The notes under the pieces are model-generated. The model was not told where the DNA came from, did no database searches, and was given only the letters and a program-made list of their open reading frames with translations. This document shows, one piece after another, positions 19,382-27,467 of a stretch of 64,000 nucleotides of DNA (the first letter of the stretch is position 1; the number at the start of each line of letters is the position of its first letter). The position numbers and the translations under genes were made by a program. The stretch lies in contig OZ253569.1 in NCBI GenBank assembly GCA_965262875.1, forward strand, positions 5,146,001 to 5,210,000, read 5' to 3'. Source of the stretch: JBALVT01 sp965262875. GTDB taxonomy: Bacteria > Pseudomonadota > Gammaproteobacteria > Pseudomonadales > Halieaceae.

Positions 19382-19573
19382 CTAGAACGGCAGCTCATGA
19401 TTTACCTCGACACTGTCTGTGTACTCTTGTTGCTCAATCCGGATCTCCTCGTACAGTTGCGCAATCTCATCACCATAGTGATCCCACAGTACCGATCTCA
19501 GGTCGCCGAGCAGCTGATAAATACAATCGGCTTGTTCAGCCGTCCAGTAGGTTGTGATTTTTAAGGTTTTCAT
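19382..19573 (-). CDS. Small ORF coupled to istB, function unknown
   Basis: 63 residues, starting MKTLKITTYWTAEQADCIYQLL, acidic in its middle (DHYGDEIAQLYEEIRIEQQEY). The ATG overlaps the istB stop as ATGA, so it is probably translated with istB. The TAEQADCIYQLLGDLRSVLW segment looks helical. No domain recognised; it looks like an accessory protein carried by this IS21 subgroup. Confidence that it is a real gene rests on the coupling and the clean frame. Confidence 0.6.
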   Translation of the reverse strand: MKTLKITTYWTAEQADCIYQLLGDLRSVLWDHYGDEIAQLYEEIRIEQQEYTDSVEVNHELPF

Positions 19574-20331
19574 TTAGCCTTTCCTCGCTTTTTGGTCTCG
19601 CGCCGCTTCGACGCACACTCCTGCGCTTCCTTCATGCGGTACGACTCACCCTCAATGGCGATGACCTCGCTGTGATGGACTAAACGGTCAATCAGGGAGA
19701 CCACACACGCGGCATTGGGGAACACGTCATTCCACTCGCCAAACGGACGGTTCGTTGTCACCAAAGTTGAACATTTCTCATAGCGCCGGTTGATGATTTC
19801 AAACAGCAAGTCAGCATGACGATTGCTGTAGGAGAGGTAGCCCACTTCATCAATTACCAGCAAGGCGGGCCTGGCGTAGTGTTTCAATCGACGCTGCAGG
19901 GCATTGGCGCCATCCTGACCTGCCAGGTCGTTGAGCATCGCCGCTGCGGTGGTAAACAGCGCCGTATAGCCGTGCATGACAGCGTTATACCCCAGGTTCT
20001 GGGCGATCATCGATTTGCCCACGCCGTTGCTGCCCAGCAGGATAATATTGCTGGCCGTGTCCATAAAACCCAGTTGCATCAGGGCATGAATCGCTTGTGG
20101 GTCGATAGCGCTTGGCCACTGCCAGTCAAACTCACTCATCGGTTTGAACCGGCCCAGCCTGGCGCTGCTCAGGCGCCGTTCGAGTGAGCGCTGTTTGCGC
20201 TCGGCAAGCTCCCAGGCGATGAGCTGTGCCCGCCAGGGGTATTGCTCGTCGGTGATCTCGCCCCAGTGCGCCAGCACGCCGTGGAGCTTCAGTTCAAGTG
20301 CCTGCTGTTTGAGTTGCTCGATATCAATCAT
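19570..20331 (-). CDS. istB: IS21 helper ATPase IstB
   Basis: AAA+ ATPase that assists the IS21 transposase IstA in target DNA capture. From the ATG at 20331 the protein is 253 residues, with Walker A GSNGVGKSMIAQNL, Walker B LLVIDEVGYLSYSNR and the sensor region TTNRPFGEWNDVFP. The start was chosen because an AGGAG lies 9 bases upstream and MIDIEQLKQQ fits the family; an ATG at 20340 is too close to that site. The gene overlaps the istA tail by 8 bases, the usual IS21 arrangement. The C-terminus is basic (KRRETKKRGKAK). Confidence 0.93.
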   Translation of the reverse strand: MIDIEQLKQQALELKLHGVLAHWGEITDEQYPWRAQLIAWELAERKQRSLERRLSSARLGRFKPMSEFDWQWPSAIDPQAIHALMQLGFMDTASNIILLGSNGVGKSMIAQNLGYNAVMHGYTALFTTAAAMLNDLAGQDGANALQRRLKHYARPALLVIDEVGYLSYSNRHADLLFEIINRRYEKCSTLVTTNRPFGEWNDVFPNAACVVSLIDRLVHHSEVIAIEGESYRMKEAQECASKRRETKKRGKAK

Positions 20332-20551
20332 CGGTATCATCTCCTGTCTCGCTTCGGGTGCCATTGAGCTTGTCGTAATCGGCAAGCCGAGCCAGCTTGA
20401 CGCTGTAGTGTTTGACCTTCGCCGGCACGGCGACAGCAAGCGGTGGCGGCAGGTGCTGTTCATCACGGCGGCGCTCAAGAACGTGCTGCACCGCCTCCGG
20501 GTAGGGTGATTGCCGATCAAGTGCTTCACCCAACATGGCTTTAAGCCCCAT
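20324..20551 (-). pseudogene. istA: C-terminal remnant of IS21 transposase IstA
   Basis: 75 codons, MGLKAMLGEALDRQSPYPEA onward, ending with HYSVKLARLADYDKLNG, which matches the C-terminal tail style of IstA proteins (a KxxYDxL-like end). The catalytic DDE core is absent. The TGA at 20324-20326 lies inside the istB start region. The first Met at 20551 shares a base with the stop codon of the adjacent isomerase gene, so the fragment abuts that gene. Confidence 0.75.
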
Positions 20552-21195
20552 TACTCGTATTCCACCCAGGCGCTGATGAGCATACCCTTGTGGATGCTTA
20601 GTTTCTCACTATGGCGCGGCGATACGGCGACCACCGGTATATCACAAAGCTGGATGTTACCAATCAACAGCGCCTGTTCTGAAGAAAGGTTCGAAAGATC
20701 AACAATATCGCCGCCACTTCGATAAAAGTGCAAACAATCGAAGGTGATACCTGCGTTGCGTTGCGCGGAAACCTCGACAATGTCCAAGGCAGTGGAAAAG
20801 TTGGGAATCACTGTCCAAGGCAAAAATTCCAAATCAACACGCAGTCCGCGCCTAGCTGCCCGTTCACAAAGTTGACTGAAAATATCCACAAGTTCGGCAT
20901 GTGATAGTTCAGGCGCGAATGCAGGAGCCGCATTGATGGTCTTGGCCCCAAGCGCTTCGGCTATATCAAACAATAAATCTTCAGATTGTGAAGGCTGCGG
21001 ATTGAACCAGTCGAGCAGTGGATCAACCGTTTCCACAACCATTTGATGATCACGCAACATCGCCCGCATATCATTGATAGTAAGCTTCTCTCGGCGGCGT
21101 GCGTCGAGGTATTGCTGAGGGAACAGTGTGATGGCGTCAAAGCCCGCAGATCTTGCAGCCTTCAGTACCGTTGCGGCACAGAGTATTTGTTTCAC
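20551..21195 (-). CDS. Sugar phosphate isomerase/epimerase-like TIM-barrel protein, probably 3'-truncated
   Basis: 214 residues with the xylose-isomerase-like barrel pattern: KAARSAGFDAITLFPQQYLD, a central AKTINAAPAFAP strand, LRVDLEFLPW with metal-ligand-type Glu, ITFDCLHFYRSGG with Asp/His, and IGNIQLCDIPV near the end. Family members are usually about 260-290 residues and finish with a further Glu-containing strand missing here. The last 20 or so residues do not look like the family and the stop lies at the IS21 junction, so the 3' end was probably lost to the insertion and deletion. The GTG start overlaps the upstream epimerase stop by 4 bases. Confidence 0.72.
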   Translation of the reverse strand: MKQILCAATVLKAARSAGFDAITLFPQQYLDARRREKLTINDMRAMLRDHQMVVETVDPLLDWFNPQPSQSEDLLFDIAEALGAKTINAAPAFAPELSHAELVDIFSQLCERAARRGLRVDLEFLPWTVIPNFSTALDIVEVSAQRNAGITFDCLHFYRSGGDIVDLSNLSSEQALLIGNIQLCDIPVVAVSPRHSEKLSIHKGMLISAWVEYE

Positions 21196-22271
21196 AATGA
21201 ATCAGAGGCAACTTGCTTGTGGTAGTAATCAATGCATTCGGTCATACCATCGGCAACGCTCTTGATGGGTTGATAGTCGAAGTCACGAGTGGCGGCAGCG
21301 CTAGTCACAACGTGTGAAACCGACAGCTTGTTCAGTTCGTGCGGAGAAAACAGGGGTTCCCCAATGCCAATTTTGAAATGCAGCCACTGCCATGTATAAC
21401 TCATAAAGTATAAGGGCCCGATTGGAATACTGGCTTTTGGTACTTTGTAGCCCAAGCCTTCAAACAAGGGTTTGACGAATTTAAATATTCTGTCTGGCTG
21501 ACCGTCAGAGATAAAGTAGGCACGACCGCATACAGGGCTTCGCTCTACTAAAGCCTCGGCGGCTAGCAGGTGGGCGTGGACCAAGTTATCCACATGCACG
21601 TGGTCATGCAGCGCGCCATCGCCGCCGATTCTTGCTGCCATCCGCCCCATCAGTAACTGTTCGACCAGCGTATCCAACATTAAGCCACCAGGGCCCCAAA
21701 TACCGTCGGGTCTTATAGCGCAGCTGAGTAATCCCTTTTGACCATCGGCCGCGAGCACTGCTTGCTCAGCTGCCATTTTTGTCTCCGTGTACAAACAATG
21801 AAAAGTGTCTGCGTACGCCGTGTGCTCGTCCATGTCCAGGTCTTCCGTGCCGTTAAAGCACACATCAACCGAACTGGTATGGACCAAGCGTTTTACTCCG
21901 TTTACTTGGCAAGCTTCAATCACGTTTTTACTACCCACAACGTTTATAGCGTAGGCTTTATCGCGATAGGCTTGAGTTGCTGCCGATCCGCCCATCGTGG
22001 CGATAAACGCCGCCGTATGGAATACCGTATCAATACCCTGAAATTGGTCAATCAACAGCTCCTTGTTCTGGATATCTCCGTTGACGCAGCTGAGCTCCGG
22101 ATGTTCCTGCTCCAACTCCGTGTTGCGTACCAGTGCCGTTACTTTATGGCCTTTTTTTAGCAGCGCCGAAACCAGGTTGTTCCCCACAAATCCTGCAGCC
22201 CCCGTGACCATGCAATGACCGAGATCTTGTGGTTGCGTGACTATGCTCTCGTGGTCGTCATTGTTATTCAT
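21192..22271 (-). CDS. NAD-dependent epimerase/dehydratase, 3beta-hydroxysteroid dehydrogenase-like
   Basis: 359-residue extended short-chain dehydrogenase. The NAD motif GAAGFVGNN is near residue 24, and the catalytic triad is suggested by HTSSVDV and YTETK (Tyr and Lys). An N-terminal stretch of about 18 polar residues precedes the Rossmann fold. The overall pattern (AAFIATMGGS, RPDGIWGPGG, VHVDNLVHAHLLA) fits the 3beta-HSD/sterol dehydrogenase branch better than sugar epimerases, so the substrate may be a hydroxylated lipid or sterol. It is divergent from the hydrolase gene at 22534 and leads a two-gene unit with the isomerase-like gene. Confidence 0.8.
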   Translation of the reverse strand: MNNNDDHESIVTQPQDLGHCMVTGAAGFVGNNLVSALLKKGHKVTALVRNTELEQEHPELSCVNGDIQNKELLIDQFQGIDTVFHTAAFIATMGGSAATQAYRDKAYAINVVGSKNVIEACQVNGVKRLVHTSSVDVCFNGTEDLDMDEHTAYADTFHCLYTETKMAAEQAVLAADGQKGLLSCAIRPDGIWGPGGLMLDTLVEQLLMGRMAARIGGDGALHDHVHVDNLVHAHLLAAEALVERSPVCGRAYFISDGQPDRIFKFVKPLFEGLGYKVPKASIPIGPLYFMSYTWQWLHFKIGIGEPLFSPHELNKLSVSHVVTSAAATRDFDYQPIKSVADGMTECIDYYHKQVASDSL

Positions 22272-22533
22272 TGTTCTTGCTTCCCAAAAAACGAGCGTTT
22301 TAAGCCCTAATGATAGTTAGGCCGTTGAATAGTGCCTTTATTTAGCCCTCAAGCAAGTGATCCGGGCGCTTATAGCATCAATTAAACAACAATATAGGAA
22401 CTTTAATCAACTAATTGTTCTCTTTTATTGTTTTTAGGGAATAAAATGTTCATAATATCCCCTGATTGGCGGTAAGGATTCTTTTCACTTCTTTGAAGTG
22501 CCGCGAACAACTTTGCTATTACAGGACAGATGA
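22272..22533. promoter_or_regulatory. Divergent promoter region between epimerase and lipid cluster
   Basis: A 262-base AT-rich gap between divergent genes, so it must hold promoters for both. AACAAT (22387-22392 area) and two downstream ATTGTT copies form loose inverted repeats, and GGGA at 22437-22440 faces TCCC at 22458-22461 in an imperfect dyad. TAATTGTTCT also occurs upstream of the TetR gene at 34614-35249, so a shared TetR-type site is possible but not demonstrated. Confidence 0.4.
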
Positions 22534-23424
22534 ATGGAAAACACAGGTGGCAACTCACTGACACTGCTTGCCGATGAGTCGATCAGTTTGCCCGCGGGTC
22601 ACTATATTGAGCTGCCCGGTAGAGGGAAGATGTTTTATCGCCAGTGTGCTCAACAAAAGGGCAAGCCTACCTTATTGCTTCTACATGGCATGCTAGCGAG
22701 CTCGGGTCTAAACTGGTTTCAGACCTTTGAGCCTTTGCGCGAGCATTTCAATGTTATCGCTGTCGATCTGCGCGGTCATGGTCGCAGTATGCGCAAGCAA
22801 AAGAAGCGTTTTACCTTTCAGCGCTGCACGGATGATATTGCGGCCTTAATAGAAGCCCAACAACTAAAGGACGTGATTGTTGTGGGTTATTCAATGGGTG
22901 GTGCAATAGCGCAACTGTTGTGCCACCAGCATCCTGACAAAGTTTCCGGCCTGGTTTTGAGTGGCACTGGTTTTGGTTATCGAGTGGGCTTGCGTGAACG
23001 CTTTATTATTGCGCCTTTGTTTGCCTCTTTAGTGGGCGCTACCAGGCTAACAGAGCTGTTTTCGCGTTTGCCGAACCGTTTAGTTGCGAAATTGTTCCCG
23101 GGGGTCAAAGTTGATGAGTTTATTAGTATTCGTCACTGGGTTGCGGATGAGTTGCGGCGCAACAAAGCACGCGTAATTGTTGAGTCGGCGAGCGAGATGG
23201 CGAATCACAATTCGAAAGCATGGCTGAGTCAGATAACTCTACCGACGGCTGTGCTGGTCACACTGCAAGACGCGGCGTTCTCGGCACAGCACCAGATTGA
23301 GATGGCGTTAAGAATTCCCAGCGCCGAGATACTGCGATACGACGGAGGGCACAATGCTTGCGCCTCTGCCGACTACGGGCCGGCTCTGACTGAAGCGTGT
23401 CTAAATGTTTCTCAACGACTCTGA
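22534..23424 (+). CDS. Alpha/beta hydrolase
   Basis: 296 residues of the alpha/beta hydrolase fold: LLLLHGMLASSG oxyanion region near residue 46, VIAVDLRGHGRS near 76, the nucleophile elbow GYSMGG with Ser near 119, and a late histidine in RYDGGHNACAS. Likely an esterase or lipase acting on acyl esters. It is the first gene of the plus-strand lipid cluster, 81 bases before the first WS/DGAT gene, with a purine-rich CAGGAC upstream of the start. The substrate is unknown. Confidence 0.86.
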   Translation: MENTGGNSLTLLADESISLPAGHYIELPGRGKMFYRQCAQQKGKPTLLLLHGMLASSGLNWFQTFEPLREHFNVIAVDLRGHGRSMRKQKKRFTFQRCTDDIAALIEAQQLKDVIVVGYSMGGAIAQLLCHQHPDKVSGLVLSGTGFGYRVGLRERFIIAPLFASLVGATRLTELFSRLPNRLVAKLFPGVKVDEFISIRHWVADELRRNKARVIVESASEMANHNSKAWLSQITLPTAVLVTLQDAAFSAQHQIEMALRIPSAEILRYDGGHNACASADYGPALTEACLNVSQRL

Positions 23425-23505
23425 CCACGCGCCAGCTAAACAAACTAAGAGAATAAAGTAAGAGCCCTTGGGGCCGCTGTCTGCTTTATACAGGAGCAAA
23501 AAAAA

Positions 23506-24960
23506 ATGCAAAGGCTAGCGGGACAAGACGCGATTTTTCTCTATCGCGAAACATCGACATCTTTGATGCACACTTTGAAGGTTCACATAATCAAAGTGTC
23601 AGATCCTGACGCCAGTTATGCAGCCTTGTACGAGAAGTTGGCAGCTCAGCTAAATGCCAATCCAATGTTGCGTAAGCGCATTATGCCTGTGCCTTTTGGT
23701 TTTCATCATCCCGTCATGGTCGACGATCCAGACTTTGATGTTAGTGCGCACATTTTTCGTGCGGCTATTCCGGCGCCTGGAAGCATGCGGGAGTTGGACG
23801 ACATGGTGGCGCAGATTGGCAGTACTCTTCTTGACCGGTCCCGGCCCTTGTGGGAAATGTGGGTGCTGCATGGTCTGGAAAGCGGACAGGTGGCTGTGGT
23901 ACATAAAATTCATCATTCAATGGCAGACGGGCTGGCATATGTCGGCTTTGTCAGTGAAGGTTGGGATGAGGCGAACGAAACTTTTGAAGTTCCCGATCAA
24001 GCACCGCCATTGCCCGGCCCGTTTCGTTTAATGTACGACGCAAGCCTCGACCACTTACGCCACGATATAAAGAATCTGTGGCCCATTATGAAATCGTTTG
24101 TGGGGAATCTGCGGGAGATTGCGGCGCGCAATAAGGCGGCTAATGAACCTCGAATCAATCCACTAACGGCGCAATTTCCGCGTACTCGTTTCAATTATGC
24201 CTTGGGTGTAAAACGCAGCTTCGCTACCCAACAAATTTCACTTGAGCAAATAAAGCAGCTGAAAGATCGGCTAGGTGTAACGCTAAACGATGTGGTGCTG
24301 GCAGTGGTCGCCGGTGCACTGCGCAATTATCTGCTGGAGCACGACGAGCTTCCCAGTGCCCCCTTGGCCCTGGCCATACCGGTAGGCGCTGATAAACCAG
24401 GCTCCACGCGGCAATGGGGTAATCGCGTGACCACGCTGTTTTCCATGTTGCACACGGAAATGGAAGACCCGCTAGAACGTTTGTACGCCATTAAGAAGCA
24501 AACTGAGCAGGGAAAGGAAGACCTGGAAATTTTTGGCAAGCATCAGTGGGGCGATTTAATGCAATACGTACCACCGGCGTTGATGACCTGGTCGTGTAAG
24601 CGGAACTTTCGCCTTAAACCAGCGAATAAACAGGATTTTCGGCCCAACAGCAATATTGTAATATCGAACGTACCTGGCCCAAGACAGAAACTGGGCAATG
24701 CCGATGGCGAGTTGGAAGCCATATATTCTGTTGGTGTCTTAGGTGAGGGTATGGGCCTAAACATCACAGTTTGGAGTTACCAGAACCAGCTGAATTTTGC
24801 TGCGCTGGCTTGCCGCAAGGCAGTACCCGATACGGATCGTTTAATGGCATTGATACCAGTGGCAATCGAAGAGTTGCAGCAAGCCGCCGACAACGCAAAT
24901 AGGCTCGGCAACGTGCCAAATTTGAGGCCGCAGCCGCATGCGGAAAAGGCGTCGGATTGA
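23506..24960 (+). CDS. Wax ester synthase/acyl-CoA:diacylglycerol acyltransferase (WS/DGAT), first copy
   Basis: 484-residue acyltransferase that transfers acyl groups from acyl-CoA to a long-chain alcohol or diacylglycerol. The catalytic HHxxxDG motif is HHSMADG near residue 136. Other family landmarks are RPLWEMWVLHGL just before it, LNDVVLAVVAGALR near 263, and NIVISNVPGPRQKL near 382. Length is normal for WS/DGAT. An AGGAG precedes the ATG. It overlaps the next hydrolase gene by 4 bases. Compare the second copy at 25840, which has a different C-terminus. Confidence 0.95.
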   Translation: MQRLAGQDAIFLYRETSTSLMHTLKVHIIKVSDPDASYAALYEKLAAQLNANPMLRKRIMPVPFGFHHPVMVDDPDFDVSAHIFRAAIPAPGSMRELDDMVAQIGSTLLDRSRPLWEMWVLHGLESGQVAVVHKIHHSMADGLAYVGFVSEGWDEANETFEVPDQAPPLPGPFRLMYDASLDHLRHDIKNLWPIMKSFVGNLREIAARNKAANEPRINPLTAQFPRTRFNYALGVKRSFATQQISLEQIKQLKDRLGVTLNDVVLAVVAGALRNYLLEHDELPSAPLALAIPVGADKPGSTRQWGNRVTTLFSMLHTEMEDPLERLYAIKKQTEQGKEDLEIFGKHQWGDLMQYVPPALMTWSCKRNFRLKPANKQDFRPNSNIVISNVPGPRQKLGNADGELEAIYSVGVLGEGMGLNITVWSYQNQLNFAALACRKAVPDTDRLMALIPVAIEELQQAADNANRLGNVPNLRPQPHAEKASD

Positions 24961-25826
24961 TGGCGGATAAGAGGAAAGCATCTGCGAATGCGGCAGTGAA
25001 TGATGCAGTCACCGACTGGGTGACCATCGATGAGTCATCGAACGCGAGACTTGCAACTGAATGTAGTGGGCAAGGACCGACATTTGTTTGGGGGCATTCT
25101 TTGATGGGCAGCATGGCTATGGATTTAGACAGCCAGGTGTTGGCTTGGCGTGATCTAAACGATGTAGCCACAGTGGTTCGATTTGACGCTAGAGGCCACG
25201 GGCTCTCTGAGTTGAGCGGTGCAACAGAAGATTTTCGTTGGGACAATCTGGCAAAAAATATGTGGCAGGTTATCGACCACTACACCAATGACAAGGTCGT
25301 CATTGGCGGTGCCTCAATGGGGTGTGCAACATCGCTTTACGCTGCGTGCCAGCGACCCGGGCAGGTTGAGGGCTTGGTACTTGTAATACCGCCCACCGCG
25401 TGGGAATTGCGCAAAAAAATGCAAAAAAACTACCGCTTTATCGCCAAGATGGTGAACGTAAGCCGGGGTTTACCATTCCGACTATTAAAGTTTTTACCAA
25501 AGGGTAGTGACGACCGGGGTTTTCAAAAGGCAATGATGAAAGTCATGCTTCGGCATTTGGCGAGCGCAAACCATACCGGGATCGTGGGGGCTATGAATGG
25601 CGCGTCTCTGTCTGACTTGCCGCCCAGGGATGAATTGGCAAAGCTAGCTATGCCGACCCTTATTCTCGCCTGGCCCTACGACCAAACCCACCCCTTGTCG
25701 GTAGCCCAAGAACTGCAGCAGTTGTTGCCTAATGCCGAATTGCATGTTCAACAACACCCGAACGACCCTTATCAATGGCCACAATCGATCAAAAAATTTA
25801 TCACCCAATTAGACTTGGAATCATAA
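24957..25826 (+). CDS. Alpha/beta hydrolase
   Basis: 289 residues: GPTFVWGHSLMGS near residue 41, VVRFDARGHGLSEL near 76, nucleophile elbow GGASMGCA with Ser near 119, and a C-terminal acid/His region (WPYDQTHPLSVA and HPNDPYQWP). The last segment lacks the usual GGH signature, so the catalytic His is less certain. Translational overlap with the first WS/DGAT and 13 bases to the second place it inside an acyl-ester operon. Substrate unknown. Confidence 0.83.
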   Translation: MMADKRKASANAAVNDAVTDWVTIDESSNARLATECSGQGPTFVWGHSLMGSMAMDLDSQVLAWRDLNDVATVVRFDARGHGLSELSGATEDFRWDNLAKNMWQVIDHYTNDKVVIGGASMGCATSLYAACQRPGQVEGLVLVIPPTAWELRKKMQKNYRFIAKMVNVSRGLPFRLLKFLPKGSDDRGFQKAMMKVMLRHLASANHTGIVGAMNGASLSDLPPRDELAKLAMPTLILAWPYDQTHPLSVAQELQQLLPNAELHVQQHPNDPYQWPQSIKKFITQLDLES

Positions 25827-25839
25827 GCAGGAGTTACTC

Positions 25840-27462
25840 ATGGCAAAATATCATTACGAATTACTCAATCCCACCGACTATGGTTTTTTGGTACATGAAT
25901 CGCCGAAAGCACATATGCAGGTGACTGGCCTTGCTGTGTTCAATGCAGGACCTTTAGGCCGAAAAGAGGGTGGTGTTCACTTTGAAACACTAAAAAAAGC
26001 GGTCGCAGATGTATTACATAGAGTGCCGCGCTATCGACAAGAGCTGATGTGGATCGAAGAGGAGAAAAGTTCTTTGCTGGGAACGGTTAGCTCCTGGGTC
26101 CAGCCCAATACCGAATATCCGCCAGTGTGGATCGACACACCGCATTTCGATATTGATTACCATGTACGTCACACCAGTTTACCATACCCGGGTACCGATG
26201 AGCAGTTAAAGGCTCTGGTTGGGCAAATTATGTCGCAGCAGCTGGATCGTTCGAAGCCGCTCTGGGAGGTGTACATCATCGAAGGACTGTCGGATAACCG
26301 GTTTGCCTGCGTAACCAAGATGCATCACTGCATGGTCGACGGTGAGTCCGGCATTGATTTGACCGCCGTATTAATGCATATCGATCCTAAACATATTCCC
26401 AAGGATGGACCGGAGTACAAGCCCCGCCTGGCTCCCACCCAAGCCGAGTTGAAACGAGAGACTCGAAAAGCACAGTTTATGAAGCCGTGGAAGGTTTTCA
26501 AAGATTTGCGGGAATTTAGTAAGCAGTCTGACAACATAGGCCAGGAAATACTGCAGCGCACCAAAGCGGTTGGCGAGCTGTTCAGCGGCTCGATGATGCA
26601 GAAACGAGCCGACAGCCCAATCAATGGCGAAACCAGTGCCCAAAGAAGCTACGAATGGATTGATCTGCCCTTAGGGAAAATAAAGGAGATTGCTAAAACA
26701 TCCGATGCAACGGTTAACGACGTGGTACTTACGATAGTGACTGGGGCTATGCGAAAGTATTGTGGTAAGCGCGGCTTCGATTTGGCAAATGACCCGATAA
26801 AAGTCAGTGCACCTGTTAGTGTTCGCAAGCGTACGGGTAAGAAACTGGCAGAAGGCGAGATGGGAAATGAAGTAGCCCAGTGGACAGTGCCATTGCCGGT
26901 GCATCAGGCGTCACCCAAGAAACAATTGGCGACGATTCATGCGGAAACTGTTGCTATGAAAGATTCCAGCGCGGTTCTTGCGACCCAGACGCTCACCAGT
27001 ATCATTTCATTATCACCAGGGTTGATGGGTGCGATGATGGGGCAGGCAACCGTCGGTGTGAATACTGTGGTCACCAATATTCCGGGCCCGCAGTTTCCAC
27101 TGTATCAGTGTGGTGCGGAAATGTTGGTTGCGCGCCCAGTTGTACCTTTGAATAGTGGCCTGGGAATTGTCGTTGGAGTACTGAGCTACAACGGTATCAT
27201 CAGCTTCGGCATAAGTGGCGACCCCGCGATCATGGATAATTTGGGCGAGTACCGTGTTGCCTTGGAAAAGTCATATACCGAACTTGCTAAATTGACTGGC
27301 GTTGCCACGTCGTCTAGTAAACGAAGCATAGCGAAGAAGAAGACTCCAACCAAGAAGACAACCACAAAGAATGCCAGCGTAAAGAAAAAGGTTGTTCGGA
27401 AAGCGAAACCCGCTGCGGCTGCTACCAAGAAGAAAACGGCTACCAGTAAAAAACGAGGATAG
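25840..27462 (+). CDS. WS/DGAT acyltransferase with lysine-rich histone-like C-terminal tail
   Basis: 540 residues. The acyltransferase core has MHHCMVDGES (HHxxxDG) near residue 161, RSKPLWEVYIIEGL before it, VNDVVLTIVTGAMR near 292 and VVTNIPGPQFPLY near 411. After residue 487 comes a 53-residue tail with 17 Lys and 3 Arg and no acidic residue, built from Lys, Ala, Thr, Ser and Pro like histone H1 or the PhaF/AlgP type of nucleoid-binding tail. Ordinary WS/DGATs end before this point, as the neighbouring copy does. The tail is in frame and the next gene starts 5 bases after the stop, so it is not a read-through artefact of a lost stop. Function of the tail is inferred only. Confidence 0.93.
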   Translation: MAKYHYELLNPTDYGFLVHESPKAHMQVTGLAVFNAGPLGRKEGGVHFETLKKAVADVLHRVPRYRQELMWIEEEKSSLLGTVSSWVQPNTEYPPVWIDTPHFDIDYHVRHTSLPYPGTDEQLKALVGQIMSQQLDRSKPLWEVYIIEGLSDNRFACVTKMHHCMVDGESGIDLTAVLMHIDPKHIPKDGPEYKPRLAPTQAELKRETRKAQFMKPWKVFKDLREFSKQSDNIGQEILQRTKAVGELFSGSMMQKRADSPINGETSAQRSYEWIDLPLGKIKEIAKTSDATVNDVVLTIVTGAMRKYCGKRGFDLANDPIKVSAPVSVRKRTGKKLAEGEMGNEVAQWTVPLPVHQASPKKQLATIHAETVAMKDSSAVLATQTLTSIISLSPGLMGAMMGQATVGVNTVVTNIPGPQFPLYQCGAEMLVARPVVPLNSGLGIVVGVLSYNGIISFGISGDPAIMDNLGEYRVALEKSYTELAKLTGVATSSSKRSIAKKKTPTKKTTTKNASVKKKVVRKAKPAAAATKKKTATSKKRG

Positions 27463-27467
27463 GAACG

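Larger units (their letters stand above)
19382..20551 (-). mobile_element. 5'-truncated IS21-family element (istA tail, istB, third ORF)
   Basis: Contains the last 75 codons of an IstA-type transposase, a complete istB helper ATPase gene and a 63-codon ORF, each overlapping the next. The istA frame is closed by a stop at about 20606-20608, so roughly 400 residues of IstA are missing. The junction with the neighbouring isomerase gene lies between 20551 and 20606. I could not fix the distal end between 19215 and 19381; no clear terminal repeats remain. The element cannot transpose by itself. Confidence 0.82.
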
